Source: an uncultured Oscillospiraceae bacterium (GTDB lineage: Bacteria; Bacillota; Clostridia; Oscillospirales; Oscillospiraceae). Taken from it: 26,087 bases of DNA. The stretch spans positions 1 through 26,087 of the forward strand of contig CAAEUZ010000059.1 of NCBI GenBank assembly GCA_900759385.1, read 5' to 3'. The position numbers and the translations under genes were made by a program. The notes below the pieces were generated by a model, which saw nothing but the letters and a program-made list of their open reading frames with translations, did no database searches and was not told where the DNA came from. Below, one piece after another: positions 14,127 through 20,933 of this stretch; the first letter of the stretch is position 1; each line of letters opens with the position of its first letter.

Positions 14127-14166
14127 ATCCCTCCCAAGGGCCATTTTAAAGCCCCGGGAGGGATTT
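14127..14166 (-). promoter_or_regulatory. hairpin burying the ribosome binding site of the Ntn-hydrolase gene
   Basis: On the minus strand TCCCTCCC plus GGGC pair with GCCC plus GGGAGGGA, a 12-bp broken stem with a 9-base loop. The 3' arm contains the GGGAGGG ribosome binding site of the TTG start at 14122, and UUGUUUUG follows. It could block translation or act as a weak terminator of the CD3324-type gene upstream; on the plus strand a TTTTT run follows it but no plus-strand gene needs it. Confidence 0.55.
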
Positions 14167-14197
14167 TTCCATTCACTCTTCGGTACAGAGGCGTTTT

Positions 14198-14461
14198 TTA
14201 GCCTTTGCCGTACACTATTTTGCGTATTGCGGACTCGCTCAGGCCGTATTCCGCGGCCAGGCGCTCAACTTTTGCGCCCGCGCAGAAGGCCTCCGCTATG
14301 GCCCGGTTGCGCCCGTCCAGCTCGGCGCGGTAGCCCGAGGCCTCGCCCCAGCGCCGCCGCGCCCCACAGGCGGGGACGTAGACGTAAGCGCCCTGTACAT
14401 GGCGCTGCAGCTGGCTGACCAGCTCGTCCGGCAAGATGTCCCTGGCGTTGATATATTTCAT
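14198..14461 (-). CDS. CD3324-family helix-turn-helix protein
   Basis: 87 residues, ATG 14461 after AGGAGG. The protein begins MKYINARDILPDELVSQLQ and YVYVP, a pattern known from the clostridial CD3324 family, then a basic ARRRWGE region and a C-terminal helix-turn-helix of the resolvase or sigma-like type: AIAEAFCAGAKVERLAAEYGLSESAIRKIVYG. These small proteins are assumed to bind DNA; no target is known. It lies downstream of rsmE on the same strand and 75 bases upstream of the Ntn-hydrolase, so it might regulate that pair. Confidence 0.75.
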   Translation of the reverse strand: MKYINARDILPDELVSQLQRHVQGAYVYVPACGARRRWGEASGYRAELDGRNRAIAEAFCAGAKVERLAAEYGLSESAIRKIVYGKG

Positions 14462-14525
14462 TCCGGCTTCCTCCTTGAAATCAGGTTCCAGGCGGCAAAG
14501 CCGGCGTATCAGTGCGACAAAATCA

Positions 14526-14564
14526 CTCCATGCAAGCGTCGCAGTTCACCGGCTTTGCATGGAG
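14526..14564 (-). terminator. hairpin terminator after rsmE
   Basis: CTCCATGCAA (14526-14535) and TTGCATGGAG (14555-14564) pair perfectly; an inner GC-GC extension forms with a bulge. On the minus strand TGATTTTGTC follows, a modest U-run, so it probably ends the rsmE transcript before the CD3324-type gene. Confidence 0.6.
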
Positions 14565-14611
14565 CCGGGCTTCGTTGCGCTTCAATCTCACCACTTCCTT
14601 TTATGCTGCCT

Positions 14612-14637
14612 CCCGCGGGATTAAAGCTCGCCGCGGG
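14612..14637 (-). repeat. 7-bp hairpin over the rsmE stop codon
   Basis: CCCGCGG (14612-14618) and CCGCGGG (14631-14637) are perfect inverted repeats spanning the last codons and stop of rsmE. There is no U-run after it. Role uncertain. Confidence 0.3.
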
Positions 14638-15358
14638 CGTACATTATGGCCGTCACCGCCACGACGGGCGCCGTCTCGCAGCGGAAAATGCGCTCCCCCA
14701 TGGAGCAGAGCGTCGCGCCCGCGCCCCCGGCGAGGCGCGCCTCGGCCAGGGAGAAGCCTCCCTCCGGGCCGGTGACCACGCTTGCGGTTTTGAAATCGCC
14801 CGCGGCCTCGATGGCCTCGCGCATGGGCACGCGGTCGTCGCCGGCCTCATACATGAAGAGCCAGGCGTCCGACTTTGCGGCGCTGTTGAGCATTTCAACG
14901 TAGTCGTGGATGTACTCCACGGGCGGGATAATGCCTCTTCCGCTCTGCTCTGCGGCGGACTGTGAAATACGGTTGAAGCGCTCAAGCTTTTTGTCCACGC
15001 TGCGGCCGTCCAGCTTGGCGACGCAGCGCTCGCAGTTGAAGAACACGATGCGCTTCGCGCCCGCCTCGACGCACTTCTGGATGAGGAAGTCCGCCCGCTC
15101 GCCCTTGGGCAGGCCCGCGTAGACGGTGACGTCCACGGCCGGCTCGCCGCGGCAGGGCACGACCTCGACCACCTCGGCCTCCACCTCGTCGTTTGTGGAA
15201 GTTATGTAGCGGCAGCGGTAGTCCGTGCCCTTACCGTCGCAAATCACGAGCTCCTCGCCGGGGCGCAGGCGCAGCACGCGCACGTGTTCGGCGTCCCGGC
15301 CGCGTATATAGGCCCGGCCTCCGTCAAGATTGGTACCGGCCATGAAAAATCTTGCCAT
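14621..15358 (-). CDS. rsmE: 16S rRNA m3U1498 methyltransferase
   Basis: 245 residues. RsmE methylates N3 of U1498 of 16S rRNA in the small subunit using S-adenosylmethionine (EC 2.1.1.193). It has the N-terminal PUA-like domain (MARFFMAG, AEHVRVLRLRPGEELVICDG) and the C-terminal SPOUT knot: GLPKGERADFLIQKCVEAGA, SQSAAEQSGRGIIPPV, VVTGPEGGFS and LGERIFR-type SMGERIFRCETAPV, the trefoil-knot SAM site. ATG 15358 has GGGGGG upstream. It follows the PstS-like lipoprotein with a 27-base gap. Its frequent partner prmA is also in the window but at 25092 on the other strand. Confidence 0.95.
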   Translation of the reverse strand: MARFFMAGTNLDGGRAYIRGRDAEHVRVLRLRPGEELVICDGKGTDYRCRYITSTNDEVEAEVVEVVPCRGEPAVDVTVYAGLPKGERADFLIQKCVEAGAKRIVFFNCERCVAKLDGRSVDKKLERFNRISQSAAEQSGRGIIPPVEYIHDYVEMLNSAAKSDAWLFMYEAGDDRVPMREAIEAAGDFKTASVVTGPEGGFSLAEARLAGGAGATLCSMGERIFRCETAPVVAVTAIMYARGEL

Positions 15359-15385
15359 CTGAATCCCCCCTGTAGTAGTTTTCGC

Positions 15386-16732
15386 TCATTCACCCGGAAC
15401 TATGTACCCGGCGCCGGACAGCGCCGCGCGTCCGTCCTCGCCCGTGAGCCAGTTGACTATGCACCTGGCCGGGTCGTCCTCCGCGAGGCCCGCGCGCGTC
15501 ACGGCGTAGTAGCCGTCGGCGAGCTCATAGCTGCCGTCGAGTATGTTCTCCGGCGTGGCGGGCACGCCGTTATAGTCGAGTATTTTCAGGCTTGAGGCTA
15601 TACCCGTCTCCCTGTCCACGTTCATTAGATACTGGTAGAGCGTGTAGCCCAGGGCATAGCTGTCCTGCGTGGGCTGATGGTCGAGGCCGCCATTGTGGTA
15701 GGCGGAAACCTGGAAGAGCATCCCCTCCATCGTCAGCTCCACGTTGTTTTGCTCTATCTCCGGAGCCATCGGCTCGCCGTGGAGTATGAGGTTGTCGAGC
15801 TGGGACTGGCTGCCGCTGTCTGCATTGCGGCAGATGGGCACCAGCCGCCTGTCCGGCCCGCCGAGGGCCGTCCAGTTGTCTATGCCGTTGTGCAGGTAGA
15901 TCTCCCGCACCTGGTCATAGGTGATGTTCTGCGCCGTATTCTCGGCGGGCGTAATGAAAATCAGCGCCTCGGCGGCAATTTTGGTGAACTCCAGCTCCAC
16001 GCCCGCGGCCTCGGCCTCCGCCAGCACATCCTGCGAGGCGTAGGGCACGATGATAAGGTCGAGGTCTCCCGCTATCAGCGCGCGGTAGCTCGGCACAGTC
16101 TTCATGGCCTCTGTGGGAAGTTCGTCGTAGCCATACCCCGCCGCGTCGCAGATTATGCGCACTATGCCCAGCGTGGAGGTAGAGCCGTCTATGCGCGGGT
16201 AGTTCTCTGTCGTGACGCCGGGGATGTCCCCGTCCGGGACAGGCGTGCTCACGGGCTCCGGCGAGGGCAGGTCCAGCCCGGCGAGCTCCTGCGCGCCCTG
16301 CGTCCCCGCGAGCCACTGCACGATTGCCCGCGCCGGCGCGTCCTGCGCCAGGTCCGCGCGCACGGCGGCGTAAAAGCCGGGCGCGGAGAGCTCCGTGAAC
16401 TCCAGCTCAGCTCCCGCCTGATAGCTCTCGGCGAGGATCTCCGCGGAGGCGTACGGCGCGATGACAAGATCGAGGCTGCCGGCGAGCATGGCCCTGTAGC
16501 TCTCATCCGCGCCCATGGCCGACATGGGATAGTCTCCGCCGCTGTAGCTGGGGTGCACCTCTTCAAACACGAGCTGGATGATACCCAGCGCGGCGTCCGA
16601 GCCATCAACGCGCGGGTAATTTTCCGCCGTGACGCCGGGGATGCCTCCGTCCGGCGTCGCCTCAGCCGCCGGGGTGCCGCAGGCGGTCAGGAGCATGGCG
16701 CATACAAGCATGAACGGTATGAATCGTTTCAT
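15386..16732 (-). CDS. PstS-like substrate-binding lipoprotein with partial internal duplication
   Basis: 448 residues, ATG 16732 after GGAGG. Lipobox LTAC gives lipidated Cys18. The main body (about residues 167-448) is a phosphate-binding type domain: IPGVTTENYPRIDGST, SYRALIAGDLDLIIVPYAS, DQVREIYLHNGIDNWTALGG, RNADSGSQSQLD with the typical anion-loop serines, and PARCIVNWLTGEDG. Residues 28-152 are a shortened copy: 28-117 match 167-256 and 118-152 match the C-terminal 408-443, leaving out the middle of about 150 residues. The repeat is visible in DNA as well (for example 16611-16652 against 16194-16236). No transporter genes lie beside it. The ligand may be phosphate or another anion, or it may be a sensor. 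Confidence 0.8.
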   Translation of the reverse strand: MKRFIPFMLVCAMLLTACGTPAAEATPDGGIPGVTAENYPRVDGSDAALGIIQLVFEEVHPSYSGGDYPMSAMGADESYRAMLAGSLDLVIAPYASAEILAESYQAGAELEFTELSAPGFYAAVRADLAQDAPARAIVQWLAGTQGAQELAGLDLPSPEPVSTPVPDGDIPGVTTENYPRIDGSTSTLGIVRIICDAAGYGYDELPTEAMKTVPSYRALIAGDLDLIIVPYASQDVLAEAEAAGVELEFTKIAAEALIFITPAENTAQNITYDQVREIYLHNGIDNWTALGGPDRRLVPICRNADSGSQSQLDNLILHGEPMAPEIEQNNVELTMEGMLFQVSAYHNGGLDHQPTQDSYALGYTLYQYLMNVDRETGIASSLKILDYNGVPATPENILDGSYELADGYYAVTRAGLAEDDPARCIVNWLTGEDGRAALSGAGYIVPGE

Positions 16733-16803
16733 TTCAAGTCCTCCCCGTATTTTTAAATATGAGACGGGCCGCCGCGGCCGCAGGTTCCCTTCAGGATACC
16801 TGG

Positions 16804-16832
16804 ATTATCTCATACTGCGCACAGTATTGCAA
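16804..16832 (-). promoter_or_regulatory. promoter of the PstS-like lipoprotein gene with palindrome in spacer
   Basis: Minus strand -35 TTGCAA (16827-16832), 17-base spacer and -10 GATAAT (16804-16809), giving a leader of about 65 bases. Confidence 0.55.
16812..16827. promoter_or_regulatory. 16-bp palindromic operator candidate
   Basis: ATACTG (16812-16817), CGCA, CAGTAT (16822-16827). It fills the spacer of the lipoprotein promoter and lies just upstream of a possible -10 TACAAT (16841-16846) for the divergent gene, so one bound regulator could affect both directions. Confidence 0.4.
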
Positions 16833-16874
16833 GCGGCGCATACAATGGTAACAGGCAACCGGGAGGTTTTATAC

Positions 16875-17354
16875 ATGGACGACAATATGCTGGAATCCCT
16901 CCGCTCCTTTGACGGCGTCTGGAGCCGCGTCACGGGCGGGGAGACGCCCGCCGCCGGCACGCCGGAGGACCTGCGCCGGCTGATGTGCGGCGCCGCGCGC
17001 CTCTGCGAGAGTCTGCGGGCCCTGGCCTGCAAGCTCAGGAGCTGCTCGGCGCGCCTTAACCGCCTGGCGGACGGGGAGGACAATATCATACGCAGGCTGC
17101 GCGCGGAGCTCTTCCTGCTCACGGGCGAGACCTGCACGCCGGGAGCCGCCTGTGCCTGGGCCCCCTGTACGCTGGACGCCCTCCGCTCGGCCTATATGGC
17201 CGCCGGGGACAGCGCGGCGGACTTCACCGCCAGCGCCCGGCGCGCCCCGGCCGGGACGGCACAGCTGCTGGATAAATTCGCCGCTCAGCAGCGCTGCGCC
17301 GCGCGCGAGCTCAAGGAGCTCATTTTAAAGGCGATGGGCGCAATTTCTACTTGA
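16875..17354 (+). CDS. helical Cys-containing protein, possibly degenerate ferritin-like
   Basis: 159 residues, ATG 16875 with GGGAGG at 16861-16866. No sure family. The protein is almost all alpha-helical: helix from MLESLRSFDGVW, then a GETPAAGTPEDLRRL turn, helix rich in cysteines (MCGAARLCESLRALACKLRSC), then RRLRAELFLLTGETCTPG, and a final helix with LLDKFAAQQRCAARELKELIL. The FLLTGE turn resembles ferritin-like clostridial proteins of about this size, but the metal-binding Glu and His pattern is absent. Seven to eight cysteines in 159 residues is unusual for this genome. Its stop overlaps the -35 box of the tRNA promoter. Confidence 0.65.
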   Translation: MDDNMLESLRSFDGVWSRVTGGETPAAGTPEDLRRLMCGAARLCESLRALACKLRSCSARLNRLADGEDNIIRRLRAELFLLTGETCTPGAACAWAPCTLDALRSAYMAAGDSAADFTASARRAPAGTAQLLDKFAAQQRCAARELKELILKAMGAIST

Positions 17355-17379
17355 CTTTGCTCCGGGAATAGTATATTAT
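17351..17379 (+). promoter_or_regulatory. promoter of tRNA-Ser
   Basis: TTGACT (17351-17356), 17-base spacer, TATTAT (17374-17379); the -35 box overlaps the stop codon of the gene before it. Start near 17386, about 36 bases upstream of the tRNA. Confidence 0.8.
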
Positions 17380-17421
17380 ATACGGGCGCTAACTGAATAG
17401 CATTTGGTTCGAGCAGCCCGT

Positions 17422-17510
17422 GGAGATGTCGCGTAGTTGGTCGAGCGCGCACGATTGGAAATCGTGTAGGGGTCAAAAGCTCCTCGAGAGTTCGAATCTC
17501 TCCATCTCCG
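17422..17510 (+). tRNA. tRNA-Ser (anticodon GGA)
   Basis: Acceptor arms GGAGATG (17422-17428) and CATCTCC (17503-17509) pair with discriminator G (17510) and encoded CCA (17511-17513). The anticodon stem CACGA/TCGTG encloses TTGGAAA with anticodon GGA at 17457-17459. The long variable arm GGGGTCAAAAGCTCC is the class II form of tRNA-Ser, and the T arm GAGAG-TTCGAAT-CTCTC is intact. It reads UCC and UCU. Confidence 0.96.
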
Positions 17511-17513
17511 CCA

Positions 17514-17550
17514 CGCCGGAGCAAAGTCCGCTTTGCTCCGGCGTCTTTCC
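17514..17550 (+). terminator. terminator after tRNA-Ser
   Basis: A perfect 13-bp stem (17514-17526 with 17531-17543) with a 4-base loop, followed by TCTTTCC. It begins right after the encoded CCA. Confidence 0.85.
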
Positions 17551-17601
17551 ATTCCTGCGGCAGAATATACTCCCCTGCCGCTGCAATACATCCTGATTTG
17601 C

Positions 17602-17630
17602 AAAAGCCGGGGCAGCCGCCCCGGCTTTTT
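17602..17630. terminator. bidirectional terminator downstream of the DUF1294 gene
   Basis: Perfect 12-bp stem (17602-17613 with 17618-17629), 4-base loop, with A-tract and T-tract on its two sides. On the minus strand it ends the four-gene operon 17635-22075, and on the plus strand it backs up the tRNA terminator. Confidence 0.9.
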
Positions 17631-17634
17631 CCGT

Positions 17635-17925
17635 TCAGATACCGATATAAGCTATGAGTATGGCCGCCGCGATAATTGCTGTCTCGAAAAAGCATATGAG
17701 GGGCATGCCCACGGTGAAGCTGGTGTGCAGCGTCTTGTGCCGGAAGAGCTTCATGCCAAGCATGATCCCCGGCGAGCCGCCCAGCACGGCAACGAGGAAG
17801 AGCGTGGCCTCCGGTATGCGCCGCCTGCCGTTTTGGGCGCGGCGCTTGTCCGCGCGCATGAGCAGCAGCGCGTCGAGGTTTATCAGCAGCAGGTATATCA
17901 GCAGAATGGTGAGCAGGAGTTCCAA
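17635..17925 (-). CDS. DUF1294 membrane protein
   Basis: 96 residues from a TTG start at 17925, directly after the TAA of the ygiQ-like gene, with GGGTGG just upstream. The family pattern is plain: one N-terminal membrane segment, DKRRAQNGRRRIPEATL, then GGSPGIMLGMKLFRHKTLHTSF and a last membrane segment. DUF1294 proteins are small inner-membrane proteins of unknown function, sometimes attached to cold-shock domains. Here it stands alone as the last gene of the operon. Confidence 0.85.
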   Translation of the reverse strand: MELLLTILLIYLLLINLDALLLMRADKRRAQNGRRRIPEATLFLVAVLGGSPGIMLGMKLFRHKTLHTSFTVGMPLICFFETAIIAAAILIAYIGI

Positions 17926-19833
17926 TTATCCACCCTTTCCGCCGCGCTTCGGCGCGGGCTTTTTTGTCTTTGCGGAGGGCTTTTGCGGCGGTTTTGCCCC
18001 CTTCTTCCGGGTCGCCGCGGTCTGCTGGGCAGGCTTCTGCGGCCGCTCGGGGCGGACGAGGCAGTGCTTGCCGTAGCCGATCAGGTCCTCGCGCCCGGCG
18101 GTGCGGAGGGCCTCGATGACCAGGTGCCGGTTGGCGGGTATGGTGTACTGCAGCAGCGCGCGCTGCATGGCCTTCTCGTGCGCCGTGCGCGCCACGTACA
18201 CCTCGCTCATGTCGCGCGGGTCTATGCCGGTGTAGTACATGCAGGTGGATATGGTACCCGGCGTGGGGTAGAAATCCTGCACCTGCTCGGGACGCCTGCC
18301 CGTGCGGTGCAAAAACTCGGCCAGCGCCACGGCGCTCCTGAGCGTGCTGCCCGGATGGCTGCTCATGAGGTATGGCACCACGTACTGCTCCTTGTCATAG
18401 CGCTGGTTGAGTTTCTTGTACCGCTCCATAAAACGCTCGTACACGTCGATGTGCGGCTTGCCCATGTAGTCGAGGACGTAGTCTATGCAGTGCTCCGGCG
18501 CCACCTTGAGCTGGCCGGAGATGTGGTAGCGCACCAGCTCGGCGAAGAAGTCGCCGCTCTTGTCGCAGAGCATGTAGTCGTAGCGGATGCCGCTGCGCAC
18601 GAACACCTTCTTGACGCCGGGGATCTTCCTCAGCTTGCGCAGCAGGGCCAGGTAGTCGCTGTGGTCGGCGTCGATGTTCGGGCAGGGCGTGGGGGCGAGG
18701 CAGCTGCGGTTGGCGCACATGCCGGCCTTGAGCTGCTTCTGGCAGCTCGGGTGGCGGAAGTTGGCGCTCGGCCCGCCGACGTCGGAGACGTAGCCCTTCC
18801 AGAGCGGGTGGTGTGTCATGGCCTCCACCTCGCGGATGACGCTCTCGTGGCTGCGGGAAGTCACCATGCGCCCCTGGTGGAAGGCCAGCGCGCAGAAGTT
18901 GCAGCCGCCGAAGCAGCCGCGGTTGTGTATGACGCTAAAGCGCACCTCCTCGATGGCCGGGACCCCGCCCATCTCATCGTACATCGGGTGCACCTCTCGG
19001 GTATAGGGCAGCTCGGCCACGCGGTCGAGCTCCTTTGTCTCGAGCGGCATGGCGGGCGGGTTCACCACCAGCCAGCGCTCACCGTGCTTCTGCGCGAGCG
19101 TCTGGCCGCGCACGGGGTCGTGCTCGGCGTACTCCACGCGCGTGGCGTCGGCGTAGGCCCTTTTGTCCCCGCAGACCTCCTCGTAGCTGGGGAGGATGAC
19201 CGCGCCCTCCGGCGCTTCGGAGGCGATATACGCCGTACCGCGTATGTCGTGCATAGTCGAAACGTCCTCGCCGCGCTTGAGGCGGCGGGCGATCTCTATC
19301 GTGGCGTACTCGCCCATGCCGTAGGTGAGCAGGTCGGCCTTGGCGTCGAAGATGACGCTGCGGCGCACCTTGTCCTGCCAGTAGTCGTAGTGGGCAAAGC
19401 GCCGCAGGCTCGCCTCCAGCGAGCCTATTATGACCGGCAGGCCCGGGAAGGCCTCGCGGGCGCGGTTGGCGTAGACGGTCACCGCCCGGTCGGGCCTCAG
19501 CCCCATCTTCTTGCCCGGGGAGTAGAAGTCCTCGCGGCGGCGGTGTTTGCTGGCGGTGTAATGTGCGACCATGCTGTCCAGGTTGCCGGCGCCTATCATG
19601 ACGCCCAGGCGCGGCCGGCCCATGGCCGCGAAGGCCTCGGCGCTGTGCCAGTCGGGCTGGCAGAGCACGGCCACGCGGAAGCCCTCGGCCTCCAGCACGC
19701 GGGCTATGACTGCCGTGCCGAAGCTGGGGTGGTCTATATATGCGTCCCCGCCCACGACGAGGAAGTCGTACCACCACCAGCCGCGCGCGTGCATGTCCCC
19801 GGCCGAGACGGGCAGAAAATCGAATTCAGTCAT
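17926..19833 (-). CDS. YgiQ family radical SAM protein
   Basis: 635 residues. N-terminal domain of the YgiQ type (FLPVSAGDMHARGWW, FLVVGGDAYIDHPSFG, CQPDWHSAEAF, a conserved GAGNLDSMVAHYT segment) precedes the radical SAM core, whose cluster motif RGCFGGCNFC is at about residue 306. GGPSANFRHPSC, YPTPGTISTCMYYTG and the CLVRPERP end are also typical. The last 45 residues are basic, rich in Lys, Pro and Gly. Radical SAM proteins cleave SAM to a 5'-deoxyadenosyl radical; the YgiQ reaction is not established. It overlaps the phosphoesterase gene by four bases. Confidence 0.93.
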   Translation of the reverse strand: MTEFDFLPVSAGDMHARGWWWYDFLVVGGDAYIDHPSFGTAVIARVLEAEGFRVAVLCQPDWHSAEAFAAMGRPRLGVMIGAGNLDSMVAHYTASKHRRREDFYSPGKKMGLRPDRAVTVYANRAREAFPGLPVIIGSLEASLRRFAHYDYWQDKVRRSVIFDAKADLLTYGMGEYATIEIARRLKRGEDVSTMHDIRGTAYIASEAPEGAVILPSYEEVCGDKRAYADATRVEYAEHDPVRGQTLAQKHGERWLVVNPPAMPLETKELDRVAELPYTREVHPMYDEMGGVPAIEEVRFSVIHNRGCFGGCNFCALAFHQGRMVTSRSHESVIREVEAMTHHPLWKGYVSDVGGPSANFRHPSCQKQLKAGMCANRSCLAPTPCPNIDADHSDYLALLRKLRKIPGVKKVFVRSGIRYDYMLCDKSGDFFAELVRYHISGQLKVAPEHCIDYVLDYMGKPHIDVYERFMERYKKLNQRYDKEQYVVPYLMSSHPGSTLRSAVALAEFLHRTGRRPEQVQDFYPTPGTISTCMYYTGIDPRDMSEVYVARTAHEKAMQRALLQYTIPANRHLVIEALRTAGREDLIGYGKHCLVRPERPQKPAQQTAATRKKGAKPPQKPSAKTKKPAPKRGGKGG

Positions 19834-20933
19834 TCCAGTTCTCCGTAGTACCAGCCGGACACCCCGTCGTGCTTGCAGAGGCAGCCCCGGCTTGTGGTTT
19901 CAACTATGCTGACCTCGTCCCCGGCCCGGAGCGGCAGGACGTAGTCCGTGCAGTCGTTGCAGCGGACGACGCCGCTCTCGCCGTAGAGGTATTTGGTGAG
20001 TATGTCGAGCTCGTAGCCCGTGCGCACGTGGCGCACGCGGGAGAACTCCTCCCCGCGGGAGAGTATCTCCACCAGGTTGTCGCCCCAGCGCACGTAGATG
20101 CTGCGTTTGCTGCCCGCCTGCGCGCTCTTCACGCGGCGGACGGGGAAGGGGTCATAGGCGGTGAAGGTGAAGTCCTCGCTGCCGCTGCGCGGGATAATCA
20201 GCGCGTTGAGCTGCCCGTCGTCCTTGAGGACGCAGCCGCCGTCGATGCTGATTATGTGGCTCTCGCGGTCTATGATAGGGTTGGCGCAGGTGATGTCCTG
20301 CCGGTAGAGCATGACCGGCCAGTGGCCGACAATCACCCACTTGTCGAATTTGCGCCCCTGCCCCATGAAGTCGTCGTTTTTCATGCAGTACCAGCCGTCC
20401 CAGGTCTTGGGATCGCCCTCCGGCAGGCCGCCGTGGACAAAAATATACTTGTCCGTCTCTATCACCTGCGGCATGCTGGCCAGGAACTCAAACTCATGCG
20501 GGAACATGTCCCCCAGCGCCTTGTAATATGTGTCTATGTCAAAATTCTCGTCCACCGTCACTCCCGCGGCGTCGCACATCTGCTGCAGCAGCCCGGGGCC
20601 GTTGCCGTTGGCGTTGGTGAGCAGGTAGTCCCGGACATACCAGTCCCGGCAGGGCTTGGAGTGGTCGTGCTCGTCGTACCAGTAGTCGCAGTTGCCGAGG
20701 ACAAACCAGCAGCGCCGCCGCTCGTTCAGGTCCATGAGGAAATGCAGCGTGTCCAGGCTCTGCGGCCCTTTTTCCATTATGTCGCCGCAGAACACCAGCG
20801 TGTCCTCGTCACGGAGGTCGAGCTTTTTCAGCAGCCCCTGCAGGTATTCAAGGTTGCCGTGTACGTCGGATATGGCGATGACGCGCCCGGTGTCCGGCAG
20901 CGCCCGGCGCTCAATGCGCGCCTGCATCAGCAT
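19830..20933 (-). CDS. PPP-like metallophosphoesterase with C-terminal SH3-like segment
   Basis: 367 residues. The catalytic domain shows the two-metal phosphoesterase motifs SDVHGN (22-27), CGDIMEKG in place of GDxxDRG, LGNCDYW in place of GNHE, VHGG and VGHWP, so it is a PPP or symmetrical diadenosine-tetraphosphatase relative with altered motif 3. The last about 40 residues, VLPLRAGDEVSIVETTSRGC and GVSGWYYGELE, look like a small SH3-type beta barrel that may bind a target. Start ATG 20933 overlaps the previous stop as TAATG. It could remove phosphate from protein, nucleotide or sugar; the substrate is unknown. Confidence 0.8.
   Translation of the reverse strand: MLMQARIERRALPDTGRVIAISDVHGNLEYLQGLLKKLDLRDEDTLVFCGDIMEKGPQSLDTLHFLMDLNERRRCWFVLGNCDYWYDEHDHSKPCRDWYVRDYLLTNANGNGPGLLQQMCDAAGVTVDENFDIDTYYKALGDMFPHEFEFLASMPQVIETDKYIFVHGGLPEGDPKTWDGWYCMKNDDFMGQGRKFDKWVIVGHWPVMLYRQDITCANPIIDRESHIISIDGGCVLKDDGQLNALIIPRSGSEDFTFTAYDPFPVRRVKSAQAGSKRSIYVRWGDNLVEILSRGEEFSRVRHVRTGYELDILTKYLYGESGVVRCNDCTDYVLPLRAGDEVSIVETTSRGCLCKHDGVSGWYYGELE

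Noticed and set aside
17533..19848. 771-residue plus-strand open frame
   Set aside because: It is antisense to the YgiQ and DUF1294 genes, which have clear domains. The frame is open because of third-position GC bias.
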